From contig NZ_WYEU01000002.1 of the NCBI RefSeq assembly GCF_015143595.1, positions 248,001 to 312,000 on the forward strand: a stretch of 64,000 bases of DNA, given 5' to 3'. Each line of letters starts with the position of its first letter. The first letter of the stretch is position 1. Below the pieces are notes generated by a model. The model was not told where the DNA came from and ran no database searches. It was given only the letters and a program-made list of their open reading frames with translations. The position numbers and the translations under genes are program-made. The DNA is from Sneathiella sp. P13V-1. Lineage in GTDB: Bacteria; Pseudomonadota; Alphaproteobacteria; Sneathiellales; Sneathiellaceae. Below, one piece after another: positions 1 to 9,326 of the stretch.

Positions 1-342
1 TTGGGGGCATCACGTGTATTCTATTGGCTATCCAATGAAAATAAGGAACTGGCCCACAAATTTGCTGTAGCTGTTTTTGAAGCATATTTCGTCAATGGCC
101 GGGATATCTCGGAGAGGCAAGTTGTTCTTCAAATAGCGGAAGAATGTGGGTTATTTGCCAAAGAAATTGGTGACGTCATGGACGATCCAGAGGTGAAAGA
201 AGCCTATAAGGCTTCAGTGGAAGAGATCGTCAATACCAAGGATATTTTTGGCGCGCCTTTCTTTATCGTCGACGGGGAGCCGTTTTGGGGCGCAGATCGT
301 GTCGTTCAAGTGGATGAGTGGTTGGCAACAGGAGGCTGGTAG
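1..342 (+). CDS. 2-hydroxychromene-2-carboxylate isomerase-like protein, C-terminal part
   Basis: The reading frame is open from the first base, so the gene is cut at its 5' end and the TTG at base 1 need not be a start. About 113 C-terminal residues are visible. The motif GAPFFIVDGEPFWGADR near the end is characteristic of the DsbA-fold (thioredoxin-like, kappa-class GST) HCCA isomerase family, with the cis-proline in GAPFF. Family members are about 200 residues, so roughly 85-90 residues should lie to the left. These enzymes isomerise 2-hydroxychromene-2-carboxylate in naphthalene-type pathways, but many homologues are generic glutathione-dependent oxidoreductases of unknown substrate. No aromatic-degradation genes follow, so the substrate cannot be inferred. 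Family call good, exact reaction uncertain. Confidence 0.8.
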   Translation: MGASRVFYWLSNENKELAHKFAVAVFEAYFVNGRDISERQVVLQIAEECGLFAKEIGDVMDDPEVKEAYKASVEEIVNTKDIFGAPFFIVDGEPFWGADRVVQVDEWLATGGW

Positions 343-375
343 GCTTTCGGTTAAGGTTTGCCAAGTAATAGGAAA

Positions 376-401
376 ATCGGCCCCACCCAAGCAGGGCCGA
401 T
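376..401 (-). terminator. Rho-independent terminator of the SDR gene
   Basis: An 8-bp perfect stem (ATCGGCCC / GGGCCGAT) closes a 10-base loop. Read on the minus strand it is followed by a short T-run (TTTTCC). It lies about 17 bases past the stop codon of the minus-strand SDR gene. On the plus strand it follows the isomerase gene but has no T-run there. Confidence 0.75.
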
Positions 402-417
402 ATAAAAAAGCGGACTT

Positions 418-1200
418 CTAGTAGAGGAAATATCCGCCATCAACGAGGAAAGTATCGCCTGTATGGTAACTGCTGGCACCAGACATAATGTAGACGGCAA
501 TGCCGCCGAAGTCCTCAGGGTTGCCCCAGCGACCTGCCGGGATGCGTGGCAGAACGTTGTCAGAAAATCTGTCCCAGTTAAACAGCGGGTCCGTCATGGC
601 GGTTTCAATCCAGCCAGGCAGGATAGCGTTCGCGGTGATACCAAGCGGTGCGAACTCAACAGCCATGGCTTTCAGCATGGAGATAAGTCCACCTTTGGTC
701 GCGGCGTAATGCTCATTACGGGCAGCACCAGAGATCGCAGCAAGGCTGGCCGTTCCCACAAGACGCCCGCCCGGATCACCGGCTTTAGCGCGTTCCGCCA
801 TATGTTTAGCAGCTTCTTGCAGCGTGTAAAAGGCGCCATCCATGTTGATGCCCATGACGCGCTTCCACTCGTCATCTTGCATATCAAGGAAAGATTGTCC
901 TCGTCCGCTTACACCGGCATTGGCGAAACATCCGTCAACGCGGCCGTATTGAGACAGAGTTTCAGCAAAGCAATCCTGAACTTCTTTTTGATCGGCGACA
1001 TTACAGACGAGGGACGAAACTTTCGTTCCAAACTCTTTCAATTCTTCAATCGCATCGGCGTTTTTCTTCTCGTTTGTTCCCCAGATGCAAACGTCACCTC
1101 CCGCGGCGGCAATGGCTTTAGCCATTCCAAGTCCGATACCACCGTTACCACCGGTGATCAGAGCGACTTTTCCGGAGAGATCAAATGCGTTGTAGGCCAT
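418..1200 (-). CDS. Short-chain dehydrogenase/reductase (SDR)
   Basis: A 260-residue classical SDR, an NAD(P)-dependent oxidoreductase of cytosolic type. Visible features are the cofactor motif TGGNGGIG (residues 16-23), the NAG motif (94-96), catalytic Asn119, Ser152, Tyr165 and Lys169 (YAATK), and the usual C-terminal TGDTFLVDGG. Length is typical of the family. It reads away from the divergent leucine-degradation operon that begins 147 bases to the right, so the two may share a control region. The sequence does not identify the substrate. Homologues are often annotated as 3-oxoacyl-ACP reductase-like or gluconate/glucose dehydrogenase-like, and neither name is justified here. Confidence 0.9.
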   Translation of the reverse strand: MAYNAFDLSGKVALITGGNGGIGLGMAKAIAAAGGDVCIWGTNEKKNADAIEELKEFGTKVSSLVCNVADQKEVQDCFAETLSQYGRVDGCFANAGVSGRGQSFLDMQDDEWKRVMGINMDGAFYTLQEAAKHMAERAKAGDPGGRLVGTASLAAISGAARNEHYAATKGGLISMLKAMAVEFAPLGITANAILPGWIETAMTDPLFNWDRFSDNVLPRIPAGRWGNPEDFGGIAVYIMSGASSYHTGDTFLVDGGYFLY

Positions 1201-1347
1201 TTATGGCTCCCTTACTTTTTTATGGTTATCGATCAAGGCGTATCACAAAGCCTGTCGGAGGCCAAGAATTTGATAGCTAGCGCCCTTAGAGAGTGTGCTG
1301 ACTATTTCGGTGTTTTCTTCATTTCTGCAAAAAGGAATTTTGCGTAA

Positions 1348-2955
1348 ATGTCTGTTTTAAAAAGCAATCTAAATACGAGGAGCGATGACTTCAAAGCCAA
1401 TGCTGCACATATGCAGTCGCTGGTGGATGATCTTCGCGAAAAAGTCTCTGACGCCAAACTTGGGGGTGGTGAGAAGGCCCGTGACAAACATTTGTCTCGC
1501 GGAAAACTGTTGCCGCGTGAACGTGTGCGCAAACTCCTTGATCCGGGATCCCCGTTTCTGGAGCTTAGCCAGCTTGCTGCCTATGACATGTATGGCGGGG
1601 ATATCAATTCGGCCGGTATCATTACGGGGATTGGTCGCATTCAGGGCCGCGAATGTGTTGTTGTTTGTAACGATGCGACAGTTAAGGGTGGTACTTACTA
1701 TCCAATGACAGTGAAGAAACACCTTCGCGCGCAGGAAGTTGCAGAACAAAATAATCTGCCTTGTGTGTATCTGGTGGATAGTGGCGGGGCCAACCTTCCA
1801 AACCAACAGGATGTGTTCCCGGACCGTGAACATTTTGGCCGTATTTTCTTCAATCAGGCGAACATGTCCGCGAAGGGCATTCCTCAGGTTGCTGTTGTTA
1901 TGGGTTCCTGTACTGCGGGTGGAGCATATGTGCCGGCCATGTCAGACGAAAGCGTCATCGTTCGGAACCAAGGTACGATCTTTCTGGGCGGACCGCCTTT
2001 GGTGAAAGCGGCGACAGGCGAGATAGTTTCTGCAGAAGATCTGGGCGGTGCGGATGTTCACTCTCGTACTTCCGGTGTAACGGACCATTATGCTGAGAAT
2101 GATCTGCATGCGCTTGAAATTGCCCGCAATATTGTCGGCACATTCAATCGTCCAAAACCAATGTCTTTGGATATTCGTAAACCGGTCGATCCGCTTTATG
2201 ATCCAAAAGAAATCTATGGATTGATCCCGCAAGATACACGTCAGCCATTTGATGTACGTGAAGTGATTGCCCGTGTGGTCGACGGCTCTGAATTTGATGA
2301 GTTCAAGAAGCTGTACGGAACAACTTTGGTAACTGGCTTTGCCCATTTGCATGGTTATCCGGTTGGTATCATTGCCAATAACGGTATTCTCTTCTCAGAA
2401 TCCGCTGTGAAGGGCGCTCACTTCATTGAGCTATGCTGCCAGCGCAATATCCCACTTGTGTTCCTGCAGAACATCACTGGCTTTATGGTGGGACAGAAAT
2501 ATGAAAGCGGCGGTATCGCGAAAGATGGTGCGAAACTGGTAACAGCTGTTGCCACCGCTAAAGTTCCAAAATTCACTATGGTTTTTGGTGGCTCTTTTGG
2601 TGCCGGTAACTATGGCATGTGTGGCCGTGCTTACAGCCCGCGTATGCTCTGGATGTGGCCAAACTCACGTATCTCCGTGATGGGTGGTGAACAGGCAGCT
2701 TCTGTTCTGGCAACGGTTAAACGTGACGGTATGGAAGCGCGTGGTCAGAGCTGGAGCGCAGAAGAAGAAGAAGCCTTCAAAGCGCCAGTTCGTGAACAGT
2801 ATGAAGTTGAAGGTCATCCATATTTCGCAAGTGCGCGTCTGTGGGATGACGGTATTATTGATCCGGCAGATACACGCCGTGTTCTTGGACTTGGGCTATC
2901 AGCATCATTGAACGCCCCAATTGAGCCAACCAAATTTGGCCTCTTCAGAATGTAA
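1348..2955 (+). CDS. liuB: Methylcrotonyl-CoA carboxylase, carboxyltransferase (beta) subunit
   Basis: A 535-residue carboxyltransferase of the acyl-CoA carboxylase beta family. It transfers carboxyl from biotin on LiuD to 3-methylcrotonyl-CoA, giving 3-methylglutaconyl-CoA in leucine breakdown. The N-terminal half carries the acyl-CoA-binding crotonase fold ([28 protein letters not shown]). The C-terminal half carries the carboxybiotin site ([25 protein letters not shown]). The [15 protein letters not shown] motif is the form seen in methylcrotonyl- rather than propionyl-CoA carboxylases. The ATG at 1348 has AAAGGA 11 bases upstream. It is the first gene of a run with the order liuB-liuC-liuD-liuE known from Pseudomonas. 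The isovaleryl-CoA dehydrogenase (liuA) and regulator (liuR) of that operon are absent here. Confidence 0.95.
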   Translation: MSVLKSNLNTRSDDFKANAAHMQSLVDDLREKVSDAKLGGGEKARDKHLSRGKLLPRERVRKLLDPGSPFLELSQLAAYDMYGGDINSAGIITGIGRIQGRECVVVCNDATVKGGTYYPMTVKKHLRAQEVAEQNNLPCVYLVDSGGANLPNQQDVFPDREHFGRIFFNQANMSAKGIPQVAVVMGSCTAGGAYVPAMSDESVIVRNQGTIFLGGPPLVKAATGEIVSAEDLGGADVHSRTSGVTDHYAENDLHALEIARNIVGTFNRPKPMSLDIRKPVDPLYDPKEIYGLIPQDTRQPFDVREVIARVVDGSEFDEFKKLYGTTLVTGFAHLHGYPVGIIANNGILFSESAVKGAHFIELCCQRNIPLVFLQNITGFMVGQKYESGGIAKDGAKLVTAVATAKVPKFTMVFGGSFGAGNYGMCGRAYSPRMLWMWPNSRISVMGGEQAASVLATVKRDGMEARGQSWSAEEEEAFKAPVREQYEVEGHPYFASARLWDDGIIDPADTRRVLGLGLSASLNAPIEPTKFGLFRM

Positions 2956-2965
2956 GGATGATAAG

Positions 2966-3760
2966 ATGAGCGAAGAATCTGCTGTATTGCATTTCTCAAC
3001 TGACGGCATTGCAACCGTTACGCTGAACCGTCCGGATCTGCACAATGCGTTCGATGAAGAACTTATTGAACGTCTGGGTGATATGTTCGAAGACCTGGGC
3101 CACCAGGAAGGTGTTCGTGCCGTTGTGGTTGCCGCTGCTGGGAAAAGTTTCTGCGCCGGTGCGGACCTGAATTGGATGAAACGGGCCGCTGGCTTCACCG
3201 AGGAAGATAACCGCGAAGATGCGCTTGCGTTGGGCCGGATGCTGAAAAACCTGCACAACATTCCAAAGCCAACCATCGCTCTCGTTCAAGGAGCCGCTTA
3301 TGGTGGCGGTGTTGGACTTGTCGCTGCTTGTGACATCGCGATTGGTGTGAAAGCCTCTAAATTCTGCTTGTCAGAAGTGAAGTTAGGCCTGATCCCAGCC
3401 GTAATTTCTCCATATGTGGTGGAAGCCATGGGTGTTCGTGCCTGCCGTCGTTACTTCCTGACTGCAGAACTGTTTGGATCGGAAGAAGCCCATCACAATG
3501 GTCTGCTCCATGAAGTCGTAGAAGATGTTCATCATCTGGCGGAAGCACGTGATCGTGTGTTGAATCAGCTTCGTGCCAATGCTCCAGATGCGATGGCCGA
3601 CGCAAAAGATCTTGTCTACACGGTCGCAGGACGCCCAATTGCACAAGACGTTATCAATGAAACCGCAGACCGCATCGCGGCCCGTCGCACAACAGATGAG
3701 GCTAAGGAAGGCATTACAGCATTCCTTGAAAAACGCAAAGCTGCATGGAATAACTCCTGA
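2966..3760 (+). CDS. liuC: 3-methylglutaconyl-CoA hydratase
   Basis: A 264-residue enoyl-CoA hydratase/isomerase (crotonase fold) expected to hydrate 3-methylglutaconyl-CoA to HMG-CoA. The first oxyanion-hole segment FCAGADLNWM is the form seen in AUH/LiuC proteins, and the second is GAAYGGGVGLVAACD. A longer reading from 2921 would overlap liuB. I chose the ATG at 2966 because AAGGAT precedes it and it lies just past the liuB stop at 2953-2955. The function is supported by its place between the two carboxylase subunits. Confidence 0.92.
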   Translation: MSEESAVLHFSTDGIATVTLNRPDLHNAFDEELIERLGDMFEDLGHQEGVRAVVVAAAGKSFCAGADLNWMKRAAGFTEEDNREDALALGRMLKNLHNIPKPTIALVQGAAYGGGVGLVAACDIAIGVKASKFCLSEVKLGLIPAVISPYVVEAMGVRACRRYFLTAELFGSEEAHHNGLLHEVVEDVHHLAEARDRVLNQLRANAPDAMADAKDLVYTVAGRPIAQDVINETADRIAARRTTDEAKEGITAFLEKRKAAWNNS

Positions 3761-3777
3761 TATAGGTGGATTAACCG

Positions 3778-5799
3778 GTGTTTCGAAAAATACTAATTGC
3801 AAACCGCGGTGAAATTGCCTGCCGCGTAATGGATACAGCCCGCAAAATGGGCATTAAAACCGTTGCTGTTTATTCAGAGGCAGATGCGACGTCTCGTCAT
3901 GTACAGATGGCGGATGAAGCCGTTCTTCTTGGCCCTGCGGAAGTTTCAGAAAGTTATCTAAAGGCGGATAAAATTCTGGATATCGCGAAAATGACAGGCG
4001 CGGAAGCAATCCACCCTGGATATGGCTTCCTGTCAGAAAATGCTGAATTTGCTGATAAGTGCGAAAAAGAAGGTGTTGTCTTTATTGGTCCACCTTCTGA
4101 TGCAATTCGCGCCATGGGTCTGAAAGATGCCGCGAAAGCCATGATGGAAGAGGCTAACGTGCCTGTTGTTCCTGGCTATCACGGTGAAGATCAAGATCCT
4201 GATATGCTGGCAAAAGAAGCTGAAAGAATTGGATATCCGGTTCTGATTAAAGCCGTTGCAGGCGGTGGTGGTAAAGGGATGCGTCGTGTCGATAGCGCGG
4301 CAGAATTTCCGGATGCCTTGGGCGGTGCGCAACGTGAAGCAGCAAATGCCTTTGGTGATGACCGTGTTCTGATCGAAAAATTCTTGGTCAAACCACGCCA
4401 CATTGAAATTCAGGTTTTTGCTGACGGGCAAGGCAACGCAGTTCATTTGTTTGAGCGTGATTGTTCCCTTCAGCGTCGTCATCAGAAAGTCATTGAAGAG
4501 GCCCCAGCACCAGGTATGCCAGTTTCCATGCGTGAAGCCATGGGTGCGGCAGCCGTTGCTGCAGCAAAAGCTATCAATTATGAAGGCGCAGGTACCGTTG
4601 AATTTATCGCTGATGTGAGCGATGGCCTGAAAGAAGACGGTTTCTTCTTTATGGAAATGAACACCCGCCTTCAGGTGGAACACCCTGTGACGGAACTGAT
4701 CACCGGTCAGGACCTTGTGGAGTGGCAATTGATTGTTGCTTCCGGCGGCGCATTGCCAGTAACTCAGGATGAATTGTCCATTTCCGGTCATTCCTTTGAG
4801 GCTCGCCTTTATGCTGAAGATCCACATAATGACTTCCTCCCGGCGACAGGACCGCTACTTCGTCTGCGGGCACCGGCAGAGGTTAATGGTGTGCGTGTGG
4901 ACACTGGTGTTCGCGAAGGCGATAATGTGACTCCGTTCTATGATCCGATGATTGCCAAACTCGTTGTTTGGGATGAAAATCGGGACGCGGCCCTTCGAAA
5001 GTTGGGCGCGGCTCTTGGCAATTATCAGGTGGCAGGTCTGGTGACAAACCTTGAGTTTCTGAAAAATGTTGCAGCAAGTAAATCTTTTGCAGATGCGGAT
5101 CTGGATACTGGGTTTATTGATCGTTTCCGCGATGAACTCATCCCTGAAAAACCACCGGTAACCAATCATCATTTGGCGCTGGTATCCTTGTGGCAGGTTC
5201 TCACCGAAGCGGAAGAGAAGGCGGCGATTGCGGCTGACAGCAACGACCCTTACTCCCCTTGGAATGATACGTCTTCATGGCGCATGAATGATCGTGCCCA
5301 TCACGATTACACATTTGCTGGGAATGAGGGTGACATTGATGTGATGGTATCTTCCGAAGATGGGAAATACATCATTGATGTCGCGGGATCTGAAATCCTG
5401 AGCTCAGCAACCTTGCTGGAAGATGGATCTTTACGGGCCGATCTGGATGGCCATATTGTTCAGGCAAGTGTTGTCCGTGATGATAACCGTTACATTGTCA
5501 TCTTTGATGGCAAGCAGGTTGAGATCAATCGTGTTGTGAATGATTTTGATGGTACGGGTGATGATGGTGGCGCGGGTGCGATTACATCGCCAATGCCAGG
5601 TAAGATCATTCAAATGGCTGTCGCTGCTGGTGATACCGTTGCCAAAGGCGATACGCTGGCTGTTATGGAAGCCATGAAAATGGAGCATTCCTTGACGGCT
5701 GCTGCTGACGGAACCGTTGCCGAAGTCTATTACGAAGTGGGCGATCAGGTGGATGAAGGTGAACTTCTAATCCGTCTGGAAGCAGAAGAGGAGGGGTGA
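3778..5799 (+). CDS. liuD: Methylcrotonyl-CoA carboxylase, biotin carboxylase/BCCP (alpha) subunit
   Basis: A 673-residue biotin-dependent carboxylase subunit that carboxylates its own biotin with ATP and bicarbonate. The order is an N-terminal biotin carboxylase domain (FRKILIANRGEIACRV at the start, ATP-grasp glycine loop around residues 161-170, EMNTRLQVEHPVTE), a middle linker domain, and a C-terminal biotinyl domain. The biotinylation motif MEAMKMEH places the acceptor lysine at about residue 634, 40 residues from the end. The start is GTG at 3778 with AGGTGG 8 bases upstream. The first residues match the invariant family start, so this start is secure. The stop overlaps the start of liuE (TGATG), which suggests translational coupling. 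Confidence 0.95.
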   Translation: MFRKILIANRGEIACRVMDTARKMGIKTVAVYSEADATSRHVQMADEAVLLGPAEVSESYLKADKILDIAKMTGAEAIHPGYGFLSENAEFADKCEKEGVVFIGPPSDAIRAMGLKDAAKAMMEEANVPVVPGYHGEDQDPDMLAKEAERIGYPVLIKAVAGGGGKGMRRVDSAAEFPDALGGAQREAANAFGDDRVLIEKFLVKPRHIEIQVFADGQGNAVHLFERDCSLQRRHQKVIEEAPAPGMPVSMREAMGAAAVAAAKAINYEGAGTVEFIADVSDGLKEDGFFFMEMNTRLQVEHPVTELITGQDLVEWQLIVASGGALPVTQDELSISGHSFEARLYAEDPHNDFLPATGPLLRLRAPAEVNGVRVDTGVREGDNVTPFYDPMIAKLVVWDENRDAALRKLGAALGNYQVAGLVTNLEFLKNVAASKSFADADLDTGFIDRFRDELIPEKPPVTNHHLALVSLWQVLTEAEEKAAIAADSNDPYSPWNDTSSWRMNDRAHHDYTFAGNEGDIDVMVSSEDGKYIIDVAGSEILSSATLLEDGSLRADLDGHIVQASVVRDDNRYIVIFDGKQVEINRVVNDFDGTGDDGGAGAITSPMPGKIIQMAVAAGDTVAKGDTLAVMEAMKMEHSLTAAADGTVAEVYYEVGDQVDEGELLIRLEAEEEG

Positions 5800-6728
5800 T
5801 GACTTCCTTCCCGACAATTGCACGTATTTTCGAAGTTGGAGCCCGTGATGGGCTCCAAAACGAAAAGGAACAGATCCCAACGAATATCAAGCTGGAATTG
5901 ATCGACCGCCTTGTCGATGCTGGTGTGACGGCTTTAGAAGCTGGTGCTTTTGTGTCCCCAAAATGGGTGCCTCAGATGGCCGACACAAAGGACATCATGG
6001 AAAAGTTGAGCCGTAAAGAAGCTGTTTCCTATGCGGTTCTGACCCCGAACATGAAAGGCTTTGACGGCGCCGTTGCTGGTAACGCAGATGAAATTCTGTT
6101 GTTTACAGCGGCGTCCGAACAATTCAATCAGAAGAATATCAACTGTTCTATTGATGAAAGTTTTGAACGTTTTGCACCTGTAGTGGATGCTGCGAAAGCG
6201 GCAAATATGCCATTTCGTGTGAGCGTTTCCTGTTCTTTGGGAAGTCCTTTTGGTGAAGAAATTACACCGGCACAAGTGGCCTCTGTTGCAAAACGCGCCT
6301 ATGCACTGGGGGCCTATGAGATTTCAATTGCCGATACCATTGGTGTGGGAACACCAGTGCTCACCCGTCAGGTTTTAGAAGCTGTGGCTAATGAAATCCC
6401 AGTGGATGCCATCAGCGTACATCTTCATGACACCTACGGTCAGGCGCTTGCCAATATTCTGGCGGCTCTTGAACTTGGTATTAACAAGATCGACAGCTCT
6501 GTTGCGGGGCTTGGCGGATGTCCTTATGCACCTGGCGCAACAGGGAATGTTGCAACTGAAGATGTTCTCTATATGTTAGAGGGGATGGGAATCGATACAG
6601 GTATTGATCTTGAGAAGATGGTACGGACCGCTTGGTTCATTTCCGGCTTCCTTGGACGTCCTCCGGTTTCCAGCGTCGCAAAAGCATTAAAGAACAAATT
6701 CAATATCGATGACAGTACATCTTGTTAA
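5799..6728 (+). CDS. liuE: Hydroxymethylglutaryl-CoA lyase
   Basis: A 309-residue DRE-TIM metallolyase that cleaves HMG-CoA to acetyl-CoA and acetoacetate, the last step of leucine degradation. Visible signatures are FEVGARDGLQNE (metal-binding Asp), SIADTIGVGTP, VHLHDTYGQ (metal-binding His pair), and the HMG-CoA lyase signature GLGGCPYAPGATGN with the active-site Cys. The ATG at 5799 overlaps the liuD stop and is preceded by GAGGAGGGG. A GTG at 5796 in the same frame is a weaker alternative. The 3' end overlaps the next gene by 20 bases. Confidence 0.95.
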   Translation: MTSFPTIARIFEVGARDGLQNEKEQIPTNIKLELIDRLVDAGVTALEAGAFVSPKWVPQMADTKDIMEKLSRKEAVSYAVLTPNMKGFDGAVAGNADEILLFTAASEQFNQKNINCSIDESFERFAPVVDAAKAANMPFRVSVSCSLGSPFGEEITPAQVASVAKRAYALGAYEISIADTIGVGTPVLTRQVLEAVANEIPVDAISVHLHDTYGQALANILAALELGINKIDSSVAGLGGCPYAPGATGNVATEDVLYMLEGMGIDTGIDLEKMVRTAWFISGFLGRPPVSSVAKALKNKFNIDDSTSC

Positions 6729-7143
6729 AGTTTGTGTTGGTGTAACCTCAATCGATCAGCTGCGCTCCTCTCAGGAGCGAAGGCTGATCGGTGGACCTTT
6801 ATGCCATGCAACAAAGCAGCGTCCCCAACGGGAAGAAGAACTGCTGGCCGGCGGATCCCTCTATTGGATCATTAAAGGCAATATCGCTGTTCGACAGCGT
6901 ATCACAAAACTCGAACGCCTCTACGATCCCGACGGAGAGAAATGCGGCCTTATTCTGGATCCAGAACTTGTGGAAACAGAACTGGTTCAACGCGGACCCC
7001 ATCAAGGCTGGCGTTATCTTGAAGAAAAAGACGCCCCGCGTGATCTTCGGGATATCGTTGATGAAGCCAATCAGGATGAAGATACTGAAGGCGAAATGTC
7101 GCCTGAGATGGCGGCGGAGCTTAGAGAGCTGGGGTTGTTGTAA
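6709..7143 (+). CDS. DUF1489 family protein
   Basis: A 144-residue protein with the DUF1489 layout: N-terminal MTVHLVKVCVG, a middle segment with LAGGSLYWIIKG and IAVRQRI, and an acidic C-terminal tail. DUF1489 is widespread in Alphaproteobacteria and has no established function that I know of. The ATG at 6709 lies inside the end of liuE in another frame. I see no separate ribosome-binding site, so translation probably depends on coupling to liuE. The GGSxYWIIKG segment recalls small RNA-binding folds, but that is only an impression. It is not known to be a leucine-degradation enzyme, and the link to the liu operon here is positional. Confidence 0.85.
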   Translation: MTVHLVKVCVGVTSIDQLRSSQERRLIGGPLCHATKQRPQREEELLAGGSLYWIIKGNIAVRQRITKLERLYDPDGEKCGLILDPELVETELVQRGPHQGWRYLEEKDAPRDLRDIVDEANQDEDTEGEMSPEMAAELRELGLL

Positions 7144-7151
7144 ACCCCAGC
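7128..7151. other. Strong hairpin across the DUF1489 stop codon
   Basis: A perfect 9-bp stem (GCTGGGGTT / AACCCCAGC) with a 6-base loop spans the TAA stop at 7141-7143. No T-run follows on either strand, so it is not a textbook intrinsic terminator. It may protect the 3' end of the liu transcript or slow convergent transcription from the gene that ends at 7163. Confidence 0.5.
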
Positions 7152-7162
7152 CCGATAAAGGC

Positions 7163-9232
7163 TTAACCTTCTTTTGTGATCCAAACCGCGGTGTCGTGGA
7201 ATGCGGCCCCGCCATTTGGTTTGGCTGCATCTGATCCCACCAGAATGTTGATCCCCACCTTTTCGATAAAGAACTTGCTGGGCCAAATGCCCTCTGAAAT
7301 CACCACATCAGGTTGCAGGCCATCAAAAATCTCAGCGTGGATAAGTATGGATCCTTGCTTGTTTCCCATGCGAACAACATCGTCATTTTCAATGCCAAGT
7401 CTGGCCGCAGCTTCGCTATGGATCATCACGGTAGGCTTCTTTTCCCGTTTTAGTGAAGAAGGCGTTGCTGTGAAACTGGTGTTCAGGAAATTGCGGGCAG
7501 GGGCCGTTACCAGACGGAACGGATGTTCCTCGGTTGCGTTTTGAATAACATCCCAATGCCCCGGCATATCGGGCATCCCCGCAAAATCAGGGCCTGCGAT
7601 CGACCAGTCAGGTGAAAAGTGATATTTCCCATCCTGGTGTCCAAATCCATTTAAGAAATGTGCATCCTGAAACGGAATTTGCTTGTCCAGGAAATTGGTT
7701 TTCTGATGCGCTTCGATGGAGGGCATACCAGAATCTACCAGAGTTTGCTCAATCAATTCGACTTCCGTCATGTCAAACCCGCGATGTTTTGCGCCTAGGC
7801 GCTTGGCAAGTTCACATACGACCCAGTGGTTGGATTTGCATTCACCTAGCGGTTCGATAACCTTCAACCCAAGGCTGACATGGCTTTGACCGCCGCCTTG
7901 ATACACATCGTCATGCTCTACGAAGGTTGTCGCTGGTAACACAATGTCCGCCATTTTTGCTGTTTCTGTCATGAACTGTTCGTGGACACAAACAAACAGG
8001 TCTTCACGGGCAAAGCCTTTATGAACTTTGGCGAGATCTGGGGCGATATCCATCGGATTGGTGTTTTGAATAATCATCGCCGTCACAGGAGGGCCATCCC
8101 CAAGATCCTGCTTATCGCCCATAAGGATTGGTCCAATCCGTGATTGATCCAGCATACGAATGGACGGATCGCGGACATCCAGACCTTCAATAAGATCTTT
8201 GTTCCAGCCGAAAATAGCTCCATTTGTGTGGAAAGCACCGCCACCTTCATATTTCCAGCTACCTGTCACAGCGGCAATGGAAAGAGCTGCGTGCATGTTG
8301 ACCGCACCATTACGGCTGCGGGAGAAACCATATCCAAGACGCAGGAAAGTTTTCTTCGTCTGTCCAATGGCTTCGGCAAAGTCTTCGATTTCCTGTACCG
8401 GTAGGCCAGTAATTTCTGCGGCCCATTCAGGTGTTTTATTTTTTAGATATGCTTCTAGCTTATCGTGATCTTTGGTGTATTTCTCCAGATAGTCGCGATC
8501 TTCAAATCCATCGCGGAAAAGGATATGCATCACAGCCGTTGCAAGCGCACCATCAGTGCCAGGTTTCAGCATTAGGTGGGTGTCTGCCGCCATTGCCGTC
8601 GCATTGCGGTATGGGTCAATCACAACAATTTTCGCGCCGTGTTCTTTACGGGCGCGGGTGGCGTGGGTCATGACATTGATCTGGGTATGAACCGCATTGG
8701 TTCCCCAAATGACCACCATATCAGATTTCGCCATTTCGCGAGGGTCTGCCCCGACAAATTTACCGGCCCCTGCTTTCCATCCTGCGCGGGCGAGGTTGAT
8801 ACAAATCGTGCCGAAAAAGCCGCTGTATTTTTTCGCATGGCGCAACCGCTCCAACCCGTCGCGGTGAACAAGTCCCATAGTGCCAGCGTAGTAGTATGGC
8901 CAGACAGTTTCAGATCCGTACTTTTCTTCACGCTCAAGAAATTCTTTCGCGACTGTGTCCAGTGCTTCATCCCAGCTGATCCGTTCAAACTGACCACTTC
9001 CCTTTGAGCCGGTTCGCTTCATAGGGTGCATCAAACGGTCAGGGTGATGAGTGCGTTCTGCATAGCGCGCGACTTTGGCGCAAATAACGCCAGCTGTGTA
9101 GGTGTTGTCTTCTGAACCCCGAACACGGCCAATTTCCTGTTTTCCTAACTTTTCAATCTCCAATGAACAGGTGGAGGGGCAATCATGTGGGCAGGAGGAA
9201 GGCCTAATTTCAATATTATCAATCTTGTTCAT
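7163..9232 (-). CDS. Molybdopterin-dependent oxidoreductase (Mo-bis-MGD, 4Fe-4S)
   Basis: A 689-residue member of the DMSO-reductase superfamily. The N-terminal 4Fe-4S domain is visible as Cys14-X3-Cys18-X3-Cys22-X28-Cys51. It is followed by the molybdopterin oxidoreductase domain (MVVIWGTNAVHTQINVMTH, IVVIDPYRNATA, LRLGYGFSRSRNG) and a C-terminal dinucleotide-binding domain (FRLVTAPARNFLNTSF). There is no twin-arginine signal, so it should be cytosolic. No subunit for electron transfer or maturation lies next to it. This standalone type is common in proteobacteria and usually unassigned, so the substrate is unknown. The gene is convergent with the liu operon and divergent from the lipid A cluster. 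Confidence 0.9.
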   Translation of the reverse strand: MNKIDNIEIRPSSCPHDCPSTCSLEIEKLGKQEIGRVRGSEDNTYTAGVICAKVARYAERTHHPDRLMHPMKRTGSKGSGQFERISWDEALDTVAKEFLEREEKYGSETVWPYYYAGTMGLVHRDGLERLRHAKKYSGFFGTICINLARAGWKAGAGKFVGADPREMAKSDMVVIWGTNAVHTQINVMTHATRARKEHGAKIVVIDPYRNATAMAADTHLMLKPGTDGALATAVMHILFRDGFEDRDYLEKYTKDHDKLEAYLKNKTPEWAAEITGLPVQEIEDFAEAIGQTKKTFLRLGYGFSRSRNGAVNMHAALSIAAVTGSWKYEGGGAFHTNGAIFGWNKDLIEGLDVRDPSIRMLDQSRIGPILMGDKQDLGDGPPVTAMIIQNTNPMDIAPDLAKVHKGFAREDLFVCVHEQFMTETAKMADIVLPATTFVEHDDVYQGGGQSHVSLGLKVIEPLGECKSNHWVVCELAKRLGAKHRGFDMTEVELIEQTLVDSGMPSIEAHQKTNFLDKQIPFQDAHFLNGFGHQDGKYHFSPDWSIAGPDFAGMPDMPGHWDVIQNATEEHPFRLVTAPARNFLNTSFTATPSSLKREKKPTVMIHSEAAARLGIENDDVVRMGNKQGSILIHAEIFDGLQPDVVISEGIWPSKFFIEKVGINILVGSDAAKPNGGAAFHDTAVWITKEG

Positions 9233-9326
9233 TCGCTTTTACTTCTTTCAGACCTGAGGGCGCCCAATCCACATAAAGTAATCAGTCCGGGGAAGCACTG
9301 CAATACACGTTTAGATAATCAGGAAA

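Noticed and set aside
463-1347. Long plus-strand open frame opposite the SDR
   Set aside because: It lies antisense to a gene with all SDR motifs and runs into the liuB leader. Its product has no recognisable motif.
4033-4827. Minus-strand open frame inside liuD
   Set aside because: Antisense shadow of a well-conserved carboxylase gene; product has no family features.
7128-7151. Hairpin at the end of the liu operon as an intrinsic terminator
   Set aside because: The stem is strong but no T-run follows on either strand, so I list it only as a hairpin.
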